Assembly (NCBI GenBank): GCA_014607495.2
Contig: CP053148.1
Location: 4,650,001 to 4,714,000, forward strand
From: Carposina sasakii
Lineage: Eukaryota > Arthropoda > Insecta > Lepidoptera > Carposinidae
Reading direction: 5' to 3'
Length of the DNA stretch: 64,000 bases
Shown here: positions 31,497 to 43,705 of the stretch, in pieces
Layout of the letters: each line of letters begins with the position of its first letter
Position numbering within the stretch: the stretch's first letter is position 1
The notes under the pieces: model-generated
What the model was told of the DNA's origin: nothing
Database searches by the model: none
Seen by the model: only the letters and a program-made list of their open reading frames with translations
Made by a program: the position numbers and the translations under genes

Positions 31497-34400
31497 TTAA
31501 AGCTCATCATGTTTGGGGCCAGAGAACTCCTCGTGGCTGATGAAGCCGTTCTTGTCCTTGTCCTCGTGCTGAAAGATCTCTTCGACCAGCTTGTCGTGGT
31601 TCTCCAGCATTTGCTTGACGTCATCGGTCATCTCGCTGCCGTCTGAGGGTACCATCTGCTTTTTCAAGTATTCGCTGACCTACAACAAGGAGACAAATAT
31701 GTTACAGATAGTGAAACATACAAATATAAGTAGCTAGCTACCTATTGCTTGATTAAGATTCTGTATAAGAATCGAAACACATCTTTCATAATTCTGGCTT
31801 TAAATTGAGATAACTAATCTTTTATTTCAAGCTGCTTAAATGTTATGACCGTCACCATTAATCTATTTAAAAAGTAAAAAATTTAAAAAATAGAAAGCGT
31901 AGGTAGAAACGCATAGGAACCTATCTATTGAAAAAGTTGGTAACATAGGCATACTTATTACAAATATTTATGTACTTTCGTTTAGTAGTAATAGTGGGTT
32001 ATAGATGTATGTTGAGATAGGTTAGGGTTGCCATCTCAAAACTTTGAAAACCAGGATTTGAGGAAGAAATACCAGGACATTTCGATTAAAAGACAGGACT
32101 ATACCTATACATGTGCGAGCCCAGTGACAATACGATTAGAGGGAGTTAGTGGCGTGCGAATTTCAAAACTTCAGTGCCGGTGACTACGTATTTGCTTCTT
32201 TTAGGCTTTCTAGAGGTACCGCTGACGCTTATTTGCCCGATGTCGGCACCCTTAGAAAATGTGCCGACAGCGAATGTGTCAGGGCTTTAAAACTCAGGAC
32301 GATGTTTAAAAACTATCCAGGACAGCCCAGGACACCCAAAAAAACAGGACATGTCCTGGGAAAATAGGACGGTTGGCAACCCTAAGATAGGTAGCTGTTA
32401 AGAGTTAGATCTATATTGAAATCTAAAATTGAAATTAAAATTCTGATCTAGTGAATAATAGACAAGCCGAAGATAGTCAATGAAATTGAAGATCAAGGAT
32501 CGAATCTAAGCACTTTTTGGACATCGCTCGATTTTAATAATGCCTTATGGCTTACCATACGGCAGGTAATAAATAGAAATAAGTTTAAAAATAAGGTAAA
32601 AAATATTTAATATCTACACTTAACTAGAAATTAAATTAGATAATAAGAAGCAATAAGAACGATAAGAAGAACTTCCAATGTATAACAATAATATAAGATA
32701 CCCTTGATCTCGCAGACAAACTGTTTTAACAGTTTTGTGGGACTTCAACTTAGAAATAAGTTTTACACTGTATTTATAATAATAATAAATAAATAAAAAT
32801 AATAAAAAATAATGGAACTTCTAATTCGATAATATTATAGTACATATTTTTATTTAAGGCCAGTACTTTGATAATTATTGGTATATTAAGTTACTCAGTA
32901 TATCTACCTTTTAAGGCAGGTGAATTAGCTAGCAGGCAAATGACTAGGTATTAAATGAGCATATCTATATTTATCGGGTATTTTAAATTCTCTCCCTGTC
33001 TCATTATCTTTTAATGTGCAATTATAATTTCGTTTGAAGTGGTAAATAAAACTAACAAAATTCTGTATTCATTGATAATAATAACGAATATCAACAGTGC
33101 TTCGCAAGTATTTAAAATATATTCTAGTATCTAAAAGATTTAAAATAATTTAAAATGCACGAGTCTTCAATTTCAAAAGTTAACGAATTATAAGTATAAG
33201 TAAGTATCGTATTTTCCTTCCTTTTATGTATGAAATTTAACAAGTTACGGTAGGGATTGCAATGCTGGATCCAGCACTCCAGCGATCCAGCTGGATCCAG
33301 CACTTCAGCAATCCAGCTGGATCCAGCGCATTTTTGGACCAGCTGGATCCAGCACCTGTGCTGGATCCAGTTGTGTGGATCCGCAATTAGGTAAAATTAA
33401 GTAAAGTATGAAAATTTCGTATTCCACGTGTAAATGGCTTAAGAATTGCCCTATTGATTAGCTTCAATCTATAAATAAATGAAATAATAAATATTCACAC
33501 ACTTCACAACACATTGACTTAGTCCCACACTAAGATCCCTAAGGTCTTGTGTCGTGGGTACTAAGCAACGGTATATATATGTAGGTAAATACATAGATAA
33601 GTATAGAAACATCCATGACTCGAACATAAACATCGATATTCATCATATCAATTTTTGCCTCCTTTTAGAGTTTAACCTGTTTAACCGTAACTAGATAATA
33701 CTTAACGTACCTACTAACAGAACATCTTACATTTATATACTAACTATACTCTCATGATCATGCCAAACTATTATAGCAAGTGAGTTGACCAATCTACTTA
33801 AGAAATCTAGTATTTTCCTGTTATCGTGTAGAAATTACAGCAAATCATTCCTTGTTTCCCCATGGAACGTATATGCCTTTAGCTTCTGAACACCCACCTA
33901 GAGTAATGCCAGACTTTTATCTACCAACATTGTTTGATGACAAATTCTCAATTAAATGCAATGTACCAGATTCGATCCGTAAAGAGAAGAATTCAGAGCA
34001 GAGTTCAAAGCTACCTTTCACCATTATAACTGACCTCTTCTCTGGACAGCTCATTATCGCCGTTGTGGTCCATAGCACGGAAGGCTAAGTCTATACTCAC
34101 TTCTTCGCGAGACAGCAAGTTGTTTTGGTCAGCGTCGATTTCCTTGAAGACATTGGTGGTTGGGGGAGAGTCTCCGATGTTGATCAGCTCCACGTCAAAG
34201 TGGAGGGTGGCGTGGGCTGGGATGACGTTGCCGGCCCCACGTTCGCCGTATCCCAGAGACGATGGGATAGTGAGTTTACGCTTTTCACCTGAAATGTTAA
34301 ATGGAACACGCTTAAAATTATTTTGTTTCTGTTGGATGATGACATAAATATATAAAAGTCGCTTCGCCTAATAAGTATTTGCCCTTATGCCATGAGGAGA

Positions 34401-35373
34401 TGGAGATGCATTCATTTAATGTTATTGTTACATTACAAGGGGCTGCTTATTGTGACTGGATGGCGAAAACGGGAGATCGGGTCTTATGGCGTGGCCTGGG
34501 GAAGGCCTACGTCCAGCAGTAGACTGAAATAGGCTAACGTATGTATGCTACATTACTGTTCTAAAGGGATCTTTATACAATACTGCAGTTTCGTAACGTT
34601 GACTATTGTCTTATACTTCCCATCTATATCAACACAATCTAGGACCGTCAGCGTAACAATACATTAGCTGTTGTATGACCACTAGTGCTCCCTTGGCACT
34701 CATTAGAGTTACCATGAAGTAGATATAAAAGGGACCTACGATATCAATGTGGTTATGTGCCTATCAATATAGCACAATCTGGACTTACTGCCTCTTAACT
34801 CTAGATATATTTCATGAACACCTCTACTTAACCCCTGACAATACCGAATTTTTATATTTTTTTAGAGATATCTAAATACATCATCATCTTCCTGCTCTTA
34901 TCCCATTTTTTAAACAAATTCCATAGTCTTTCCATTCCGTCGTCATTTTCACCCTGGCATTATGGACGGATCTTTTTTTACTCCGAAATTTTATATAAAA
35001 AAATTTAATATTTAATGTTAAACATGCAAAAATACTCTCGAGATCGCTTATCGAAATTGGCTGTCGATTTTAGGTTATCAATTTGGCTGTAGGTATTATA
35101 TTTTTTTGTTAATAATGAGGATCGAATAATTATTATTAGCATAGCATATCCTCTTTATTTGTTTATAATTCGAAAGAAACCATTATGCCCTCTTTATATT
35201 TTCTCTAAAAATAAAAGGATAATGGGTAGGAAGGTGATGATGATGAGCACATCCTCGTTATATCTAACTCCGTCAGTTACTCACCGACACACATGTCGAG
35301 CAGTCCCTGGTCCCAGCCCTTGATGACTTGTCCTACGCCGATTTGGAATGTGAATGGTTGATCACGGTCGTAA
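31497..35373 (-). CDS. Fkbp14: FKBP14, ER-lumen peptidyl-prolyl isomerase with EF-hands; three 3' exons, 5' exon not found
   Basis: FKBP14 catalyses proline isomerisation in the ER, notably on procollagen. Exons on the minus strand: 35373-35285 ([20 protein letters not shown], then MCVG), 34288-34101 ([31 protein letters not shown], then EF-hand loop [12 protein letters not shown]) and 31679-31497 ([24 protein letters not shown]-hand [12 protein letters not shown], ending GPKHDEL). Phases agree at every junction, and all borders are GT/AG. The FKBP pocket residues Y, F, V-I-W and Y are in place, and the C-terminal HDEL-type tetrapeptide retains the protein in the ER. The first exon shown begins with the third base of a codon, so an upstream exon with the signal peptide and the MHYTG-type strand must exist. 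I did not find it to 64 kb, so it may be distant. The middle exon has a second downstream donor (see the next entry). Confidence 0.9.
32023..32384. mobile_element. hAT-type MITE, 362 bp, in an FKBP14 intron
   Basis: Termini TAGGGTTGCCA and TGGCAACCCTA are exact inverses. A perfect 8-bp duplication AGATAGGT flanks at 32015-32022 and 32385-32392. The interior has several CCAGGACA-type repeats (CAGGACAGCCCAGGACACCC) and a 72-codon plus-strand frame (32149-32367) that I do not recognise and that is probably chance or a relic. Confidence 0.8.
33264..33383. repeat. Short array of CAGCTGGATCCAGCA palindromes
   Basis: Six to seven near-copies of TGGATCCAGC, itself around the palindrome GGATCC, lie in 120 bp with CAGCTGGATCCAGC as the best unit. 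The array sits in the large FKBP14 intron. It can form many alternative hairpins. Origin unknown. Confidence 0.7.
34035..34100 (-). other. Optional 22-codon extension of the FKBP14 middle exon, encoding an extra EF-hand loop
   Basis: After GAAGAA at 34101 the minus strand offers a strong donor GTGAGT (34100-34095). The frame nevertheless stays open for exactly 22 more codons, reading [20 protein letters not shown] plus EE, to a second donor GTCAGT at 34034. The peptide contains a canonical 12-residue calcium loop, [12 protein letters not shown], parallel to the upstream [12 protein letters not shown]. Either donor joins in phase 0 to the last exon. Use of the distal donor would give a three-EF-hand isoform. 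Transcript evidence would decide. Confidence 0.6.
34476..34536 (+). mobile_element. LINE 3'-end fragment
   Basis: GGCGTGGCCTGGGGAAGGCC and CTACGTCCAGCAGTAGACTG match the lepidopteran LINE tail also seen at 30770, 36330, 51420 and, inverted, at 55040. Confidence 0.5.
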
Positions 35374-37233
35374 CTGGAATTAAAGAAAAGAATGGTTAGA
35401 ACAGTTGAAGAACTGCTAATTATGCGTGTTGGAGTGAATTTAAAAGTTTACTTTAAAACTTTGACATTGTGCCTTATACCTAGGTACACAATATAGTAAA
35501 TATTAATTCGGTAGGAGGACTATTTAGTTGGTCTTAGCTACTGTATTAGATATAGTATAAAACAAAGTTGCTTCCCGTTGTCAAGTCCATCCCTATGTAT
35601 GTTTAGTTTTTTAACCGCGTTGATGTCTTTTTGTTCTCTCCTACTACAAATTTATCTTTAGACTCATCAATTTCATATCAAGTTTGTTGTGTTATAAGCT
35701 GTTAGCGATATTTGCACAATTTTGCTATTGAGTAAAGCTATGCCTAGGATAACAGTGCCTTTTCATTTGTCGGCATCCTAAAGAAGGCGTTGTTTTGCAA
35801 ACCCTATTTGATCCAATGAACAAGTCGCTATACGATCGCTATACTAACTAAAAAACGTAGCTCTACTTTTCGGAATATTAGTTTTTTTTAAAAATAATGG
35901 AATAATTTGTAGAATCCAGGGAAAAGATTTGTGCACTGAACATTTCACAGCAGAAAGGTACAATAACGAACACCAAAGCAGAACATGGGTTATAGAAATG
36001 TTGCACGACTACACAGTTTGGCATGGGCAACACACGCCTCAGTATCCATATATTTGGCCAATGTGACCGGCTATCAGATAAATTGGGCCGTAGAATAACA
36101 CCATTACATAGGCCTTTGTCTGCGCGTGGCTCGCTGTAGTCATTACATTTTATCACACGTACGAGTATGACAATACCTTATGGATCGAAGCAGGCGCACT
36201 CTGTCTTTTGTTCCTGATTTACTAAAGTTGAATTATTCTTGATTTGCATAGAATGTCTTGTTTTTCTCAATGTCGATGTGTAGAAGATATCACAAAAAAA
36301 ATTACTCTACCTATACATATAGGATGTCCAGCAGTGGACTGCCATTGGCTAACGATAAAGGATGTACCTAACATAGACTTAAAACCACATTTTTATTACA
36401 TACACACACACTCCATATTACATTTACCTACCTATACACAATCCTTAACAACTCTGGAAAGTTCATACACTCTTCAAAAATAAACAAGAGTCTCTAACTT
36501 TGTGTAAAGCTCTATATAGATACTCGTAGTGGGCTATTATAATAGCATTTCGCTTAAAATACCCCTTTTGTTATACCCTATAGATTGGGCCTTCTTAACA
36601 TCTTATCCCTGTTTTTCTACCTATATCTAAGTAAGTAGAGATAATAATTCACTGCAAAGTAATGCCTATGACATTTTAAAGGTAGTTTATGACATTCGTA
36701 TACTGATAACTATAATAAAATTAATTAATTAACAATGCTTTTGTTCGTGATTGCTATTAACAATTTTACAATAAGGATGTCTTGAGCACAATTTCGTATC
36801 GCTTGCTAAGACAATTCCTTTTATTTATATGGCCATTGTTATAATTTCAGGCGATAGTTAGCTAAATTATCTAAATATTACCAGCGCGTTCGAGGGGTTG
36901 TGTAAAGAAATTTTATTTGTCTGGGGACCTGGAAGAGCAAGAGTGGATCCAGAATATTGGTTTAATTCGATCCTGCTCATCACCAAACACGGATAAAATG
37001 ACGATTAGGTTGCCGTTCAGAAAGATAATTATGCTACGTTACTATGCTTGCTTTTGAAAGCTATCATGGACCAATCCTCATATCAAACAAAACAAATGTC
37101 ATAATTTTTTGTTTGAATTGTTTTACTTAAACACGAAACTAGATAGAGTGGTCACGAGGAGAGATGTTAGTAAAATATTACGTAAGATTTTTATTTTAAA
37201 CTTCCTAAGAGATATCTTCCTGACACCTTGTTA
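35374..37233. other. No gene seen; should lie in or upstream of the 5' intron of FKBP14
   Basis: Contains a LINE tail fragment near 36325-36350 (GGATGTCCAGCAGTGGACTG) and the right half of a TACAGGGTGTAAC-family MITE at 36510-36585 (CATTTCGCTTAAAATACCCC). I searched the minus strand for the missing FKBP14 exon without success. Confidence 0.4.
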
Positions 37234-37611
37234 TACAGGATGTTTTTTTGTGGCCACCTTTAACGAAGGGTACGTACTCTATACATCAAATAAAGTAAGT
37301 TTATGCCAAAAAAAATGCTGGGTTTTTTTTTTTTTTTAATTTTTAATTCCTTGATCGTGCGAAATTTATAGTGTCTAGTGTTTATGTTAGTTTTTTTATA
37401 GACAGATATTAATTATTTTTCGTGAAAAAATCCCGCTACGCGCGTCTATGTGCATTTATGCAGAAAAACGCAGTCTATTTACTCAACTTTGGACCCTAAT
37501 ATTTTGAATAACCAGACACTTCCCAGGTATGCTTCCATGGAGAAAAATGATCGTGATGATGAGGAGATTCCGTAGTTTTCGGGAACGTTGACGACCAAAA
37601 ATCATCCTGTA
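37234..37611. mobile_element. Mariner-like MITE with TACAGGATG termini
   Basis: TACAGGATGTTTTTTTGTGG at the left and AAAAATCATCCTGTA at the right are inverse, and TA flanks both (37232-37233 and 37612-37613). The interior has a long T run and no transposase. Confidence 0.55.
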
Positions 37612-37722
37612 TAGACTCTTTGTTAAGCTACTTGGCACTAATCATTTACATCTGTCCCCGCTATGCTAAACGTACCTGTGAGATCTCGTTATTCTCTCGT
37701 GGATGTTATTTATAATACTACG

Positions 37723-37817
37723 GCCCCCTTATTACTAAACTAGCAAAGGCGAATATTGTACAATTTTCGCTATCGCTTTGCTTCGGCTTTGCTATTGCTT
37801 TTACGTAATCAGGGGGC
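37723..37817. mobile_element. Short relative of the GCCCCCTGATTACG MITE
   Basis: It starts GCCCCCTTATTAC and ends TTTTACGTAATCAGGGGGC. The inner string GCTTCGGCTTTGCTATTGC closely matches 12000-12019 of the copy in the sushi/Ig gene. Confidence 0.45.
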
Positions 37818-40800
37818 GGCTCTGCTACGGCTACTTCATTTCGGGTACACATCCGTGTTTATATGTATTTGTAGGTAAAAGAAAGTTAAATCATTTAATC
37901 AGTATTCGTACAGCGTATACAATAATTCGTATCTACATTGGAGCTGAGTATTACACACATAGTTAATCTACAGGGATGTACTCGTAATAGGTTAATGCGT
38001 GGTGTCACTTACTTTCACCTAGAGGTCCGTCCGTATCCTAGTATTGCATAACCTACGAGAACACGTAAGAGCGAGGCTACACTGCACGAGTTGGCGTTCA
38101 AGTTTATCTAGTCAGTTGCAACAAAACGCATGCCTCTGCAATGTAAGAGTTTATAATACTACCTTCAGTAGCCTTATCATTTAAGTGATTTTACATATCA
38201 CTGCCTATTCTATTGGTTCTGCAGTCGGGTAAAAAAATTTACTTGGTTTTATTGTAAACTAATTATTTGATTTGTGTCCCATATATGCCAATCCCATCTT
38301 CATCTTCGATATCATTTTACCTAAACAATTAAGAATACATTAATTAATTAAAGTGAAAATTGCATTTATGTATGTATGAGTCTGCTGCTGCAGTGGTCTG
38401 CATCAGTAACAGTAGTACTTCACGGAGAATCAAGGAGATACGATAATCAAGAAGAACTAGAGTCCGTTTCATAGAATAATTCAAATGTCTGATTTCGGAT
38501 TTCGCATATAAAAAATGTTGTCATACACATAGTAACTAGCGCCATCATTCAGCGGAACTATATGGTGAAACACGCAATACGACCGCAATGTCTATTGCCA
38601 CTGTTCACATCGTGTAACACTGCCGTAAGTATCGTCAACGTGGGTCGAGTGTTGTGCAATATGCTTGCTTGATGTCCGCACGCGAGGCTTCTTGTGCAGA
38701 CTTACGACATTTTATTGTCGTCTAATTGCAAGTCTCCGGGGTAGAGTGACAATGTTTTTGGTAATTTTCATGAAATAGCTATCATGCATAATAAAATAAA
38801 CGTAGGATTTTTATTTTGTTAGCAAGACTAGCAACTAAGTACGTAACAAACAACTGGTATTGGTAGTGGTACTAATATTATCAAATTAATTCTGTAATAG
38901 CAGAGATCCTGGTAAAACAGGCGTATAAAATTGAGAAATAGATTTTGACACCAAAATCTACGGTCAACACCGGCGGCGGCGCTAACAAATGTTACATTAG
39001 ATTTATCCAGAACTTATTTGTAACATAGCCACCCTACTAGATACCTAACAGAAATGGACTTTCTAAAATTTCAACATGTTGCCATTTGGAGATGCTTTCA
39101 AGGCTTTTTCGACATATATAATATAATAAAATTACTCAAATGAAAATCTTACAGGCAGTTTCTCGAAAGCTCAATAACTGGTATCTGTTGATTTTCCTGT
39201 TTACTAAATATATTTATATATTTCACACGTATTTATCATGACTATCAGTTTTAAATTTTGTTCTATCGTATCTACTGCACTATTTATTGAGAAACTGTTA
39301 AAAATATCCAAACCAGTGACACGGAGATATCTCATTTTACTTTACTAACTCGGAGATCTTATATCGCGGGCCTTTATAAAGTCGTTATAAGTAAGTTTCA
39401 ACTTTGTTGACACTGAAAATATTTCCACTGTGCATCCATCCAGGTACTCACCGACATTTTCCATCGTTAGTCAGTTCAGTTATTGATATCTCTACAAGTT
39501 GCAATTTATTTGCGCTCTACTTATTCGTTCAGCCATATTATAATCCTAGAGTGAAATAACATTTTGCTTAGTTTCCAATAGAAATAGATTAATCCTTTCT
39601 TTTTATTATTTTATATGTAACGATTAAATAGCACATTGATTAATTAGGTACATGTATAATGTAAAAAATATCTGCTATGCTTGCATAAATGTTTCTTATG
39701 AAATTAAAAACGGAGATTTCGTCACTTTCCAAATTTTTCCTATAAGATGTGCTAAAAGCTAAATTAGTAGGTAAATAACTTGTCCAGACTTCTCTGTACA
39801 ACTGCGATTTTTTATTGATATGTGTGTGTATTAAAAACAATCAATAAGAGAAATCATTGTTAACAGACTACTTAGTACCCTATTGACTAGAATTTTCCCA
39901 CGGCATTTTTGTTCACTCTTATATACTTGCCTGTTATTATGTATGGAGAAAGTGTTAGGAAGATCTATTGTTCAAAATAAAAAATAAGTTAGAGGCGTTT
40001 TGTTTGCTACATCCGAATTTTATCCGTAATTAGTTTGTTTGCAATCCGAGTGAGAGAATGGGGGAGGCCTTGGACTTCTCATGGCTGAGAATGATGATGA
40101 TGAGTTTGGAATCCGAACTCATTCGCGTTAATTTCATTCAACCAATCACACTACGGCGTGATGACGTGATGTAATAATACTGAAAAAAAACGGGACTACA
40201 CAGATTGAATTGTCAGCGTAAGCGCAATCGAATTCGAATCGGACACTAAGTTTTCTCCATATCCATATCCATATCCATATGCTTTGACACATTTGGTCAC
40301 CCTAATGTCTTATAAAAGCATTGTCTGACTGATGATGACAGATGCGACGAGCGTATCTGTATATCATTCATCTGAGAGCGTATCTCTGCTATGCTACGAG
40401 TAATTGTGTTTATTTGTCTGTTAAGCGTTATGCGACAAATAATACGCACCAACGCCTTTTCCGTTAGTAAATTAATAGATACGTTTTAATTGGAAGATTA
40501 TGATTTGCCGAGATGAGAGTCATATATTATATCAATTTATTTAACGGTAAGAGTGTGGCGATTGTTAGGCAGCACATAAGCAGTAAATTCTTTGATTCGG
40601 AACAGTAGTGGTGAGTTGGGCAGCGGGTATTGTTATATTGTTATTGGATTTTTAAGGCAGTTCTGCTATTAGGTAATAATTGAAATTATTATCTTCTTAA
40701 AACTACGTATGTTATTGTTACATGTGATAACCTGTAATTGGCTTCTTTGTTGCTATAGAATATATTATATTGTTTTATAAGCTGTTGGTTGTCCACAGAG

Positions 40801-40915
40801 CTGTAATAAATAAAATAAAATAAATAAATAAAATATATTATTAGTAATAATTTATTACCTCATTTCACCGGGCGACTATGGCAAGGTGCATGACAAATTG
40901 TTTTTAACCGACTTC
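37818..40915. other. AT-rich, no gene seen
   Basis: No protein motif on either strand. A short CATATC microsatellite lies at about 40257-40280. Long AT-rich tracts alternate with modest GC islands (38040-38110, 38570-38700) that remain uninterpretable to me. Confidence 0.4.
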
Positions 40916-41767
40916 AAAAAAAGGAGGAGGTTCTCAATTCGTCTATATGTATAATATATTTTTTTTATGTATGTTTACCGATATTTCCGTCAATTATAGA
41001 CGGATTTCAAAATTTTTTTTTGTTGGATAGAGTTCACTTCTGAGGTGGTTTTTAACCAGGTCAGAATCTGATGATGGGATCCAGGAGAAATCGAAGGCGA
41101 CCACTGAAAATTGTATGCTCGTATGGTGCTTTTGTTACGTAATCATGTATTACTCAGGTATATGCTTCAGGGTGTCAACATCTGATGCTGCTGTGCTGAT
41201 GTTGAAGCTACAGAACTTCTTAAGGGTTCATCTTTAAATACTTAAATATTTATAATTATCACTTATTTTTTGGAGTCGGTGCCAGCCAAACAAATAAATG
41301 TAATTAAGAAAACTGACCGACACTTAAATTCAAAGTAAAACTAAGAATAGGAAATTGCATAAACCGTGCCCTGCCTACTATACCGTATTGTATTTTGCCG
41401 TGTGTGGCTTTGCCATCCGCGCGCGTCCACCAACACAACAGACTACGTTACCTAGGCTGGCACCGACTCCAAAAAATAAGTGATAATTATAAATATTTAA
41501 ATAGTTAAAGATGACTTTGTTAAAGTATTAGGTATTCAGTTGTAAATATTTGAATAATTTTAACATGTATTAAGTAGATTTAGTTATTTATCGATTTCTC
41601 TCAGTGCCCTTTTGTCATGTGGCCTATTTAATCATTTGCTGACATATAAATCTGACAATATTATGCCTTCTAAACTTCGTACATGGCTTAACGCAATATA
41701 TATTTGCCCTTTAGCAAAATTTTACTTTAGTCAGCTCGAGTTTTGGCTCATAGAGAAGGAAATCGGT
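40916..41767. mobile_element. AACCGACTTC-terminated element, copy 1
   Basis: It begins AACCGACTTCAAAAAAAGGA and ends at GAAATCGGTT. The right portion (GTGCCCTTTTGTCATGTGGC, CGTACATGGCTTAACGCAAT, TTTAGCAAAATTTTACTTTA) repeats in 51717-51835 in the same orientation. The element is non-coding and is interrupted by the palindromic insertion at 41229-41513. Its superfamily is unclear. Confidence 0.5.
41229..41513. mobile_element. 285-bp element with ~59-bp inverted repeats
   Basis: The left arm runs from CATCTTTAAATACTTAAATA to GGAGTCGGTGCCAGCC, and the right arm is its near-exact inverse from GGCTGGCACCGACTCC to AGTTAAAGATG. The GC-richer loop contains CCATCCGCGCGCGTCCACC. It is absent from the sister copy at 50960, so it is a later insertion. 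Confidence 0.7.
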
Positions 41768-42770
41768 TTCTCGTTTAAAAAAATATTATTCTTTGCTGTT
41801 GTCTTTTGACGTTTAGCAACCGATTGCCGTCAGGTCGCAAGTTAGGCTGGATATAGATGGATGCAACGTGCAATATTAATGGGATCCGACAGGCTGCCGG
41901 ATTTAATAGGTAACTTTAACTATTATCAAACTTGTCACACGAAGTCGCCGTGATGTCACGCCAGGTACAAGTCAATTTGCATAAGTAGGCATAAGGCATA
42001 AGTCCTTTAGGCCAGGCTTAATTTTAAGCTGTACCTTACGTCAACTACACACACACTGTTGATTTTTGGGTATTGCAAAAAGAGCAACCCCAACATCAAT
42101 CAGAATAAAAACTCGAAAATCTGAGATTAAAATGTTTTCAAAATAGGTAAGTACTCGGAGAAAGTGAAATTTTGAATGTAGTTTAGTACAAAGTTTAATT
42201 AATTATTCATTGCTTATTTTCCTTATTGGCGTTTTTTCCACTAGATGACACTGCCACGACACAACAACGACACGGTGCTTGATCGTTTTTACCCGACTTC
42301 GCGACGCAAAGGAGTGGTATTGTGTTTAACAGCCTACGTATGTATGTATGTATGTTCCTTTGAAGCACTACACAGACCAAACGCCTCGACCGATTTTTAT
42401 AATTCATACGTCAATCGATTCCTCTTAGTATGGGAAGTGTCACTAAAGACAGTTAGTGAAAATCCAATATGGCGACTACTGGACGCCATTTTGTGAAAAT
42501 GAAAAAAATTAAAGTCGACAAACTATATCGAGTGGGGTATCGTTGGATATGTATTTAAAAATCATTAAGTTTCTCTCAACATTTTTCGAATCGACCAACC
42601 GTTTAGGATCTATATCGATTGAAAGTTGCGTAACAACCATTCTCACATACCTATAAGTTTTTAGACAGCAGCATGACGAAAACTTCTTGCTGCCAAGCAT
42701 GTTTCTTGAAGCGTACGTATCAGTAACTAGGTACTCATAACAAAAAAGTATAAAATAAAAAACATAATTT
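41768..42770. other. Repeat-derived, no gene seen
   Basis: About 42290-42490 holds another lepidopteran repeat (TTTTACCCGACTTCGCGACG, GTATGTATGTATGTATG, AATATGGCGACTACTGGACG). Short open frames on both strands have no recognisable domain. Confidence 0.35.
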
Positions 42771-43143
42771 AAAAAAATCCAAAAACCCGACTGCTTAAAA
42801 AGTGAAAAGAAAAAAAACAAGCACTTATATATGTCCGGTGGGCTAGAATTCTATAATATTATTATGGAATGAATACTATTGAAGAACATAAAATATTTTC
42901 TCTAATGATCGTAACATAACAACTGAACAGTCGGGATCCATTATCCGACAGCCACGCTAATATTTCAATGGATCCTGGCTGTTCAGTTGTTGTGTTGTGA
43001 TCATTAGAAAATATTTTATGCTTTTCAATAGTATTCATTCCATAAAAATATTATTGAATTCTAGCCCACCGGATATATAAGTGCTTGTTTTTTTTCTTTT
43101 CAGTTTTTTAGCAGTCGGGTTTTGGGATTTTTTAATTTCACCT
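42771..43143. repeat. ~370-bp foldback element
   Basis: The left arm AAATCCAAAAACCCGACTGC is mirrored by GCAGTCGGGTTTTGGGATTT. Pairing continues through CAAGCACTTATATATG, CCGGTGGGCTAGAATTC and GGAATGAATACTATTGAA for about 165 bases per arm, with scattered mismatches. The loop near 42940-42975 has its own GGATCC palindromes. Confidence 0.75.
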
Positions 43144-43149
43144 CTTTAG

Positions 43150-43705
43150 CCAACTCATCCCGCTTCAAACTTATCCCGCGGGATGAGTTGACTAAATCAT
43201 AAATTTCATTCTTTTTTCTTAGTCAACGAATCCCACTTTATAAAAAAAAATGTAATGTATTGTGTTCTTGAAATTTAAGTACGCTCCTGAGCAAGTGTTT
43301 GGGGAAATACCTAATATAATAACATATTATGGTTTTGTTATACTTAATGATGTAGTATAAAAAATCACAGCCGTTTGATAAATAATAAGAAAATGAAATC
43401 TAGTACTAAAACATTGTTTAAAGATCTTTTGGTAGAAGATTATTTTGGTCGAAAAAAAAATTATATAAAACTAAACAATAAAAAATGACCGATGTTTTAT
43501 TAATATGTACCTACTTAATACAGCGTGAAGGTAATTGAAATCATAGTTTTAAAATACGTAAATCTACTGTGAAACAATTATGTTCGCGACTGTATAAATC
43601 ATAAAAAAGTATCAGTGGGATGAGTTGACCGATTCAAAAGATTCAATAGAGCAACTCATCCCGCGGGATGAGATCGAGCGGACTGAGTTGACTTTTACAC
43701 TAGAC
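43150..43705. repeat. Repeat unit bounded by CATCCCGCGGGATGAG palindromes
   Basis: TTATCCCGCGGGATGAGTTG occurs near 43170 and CTCATCCCGCGGGATGAG near 43658, with further GGATGAGTTGAC half-sites at both ends. The core is AT-rich. It resembles an element with structured termini, but no duplication was found. Confidence 0.4.

Noticed and set aside
31367..31624. 85-codon minus-strand frame rich in R, T and S
   Set aside because: It is an out-of-frame reading of the last FKBP14 exon.
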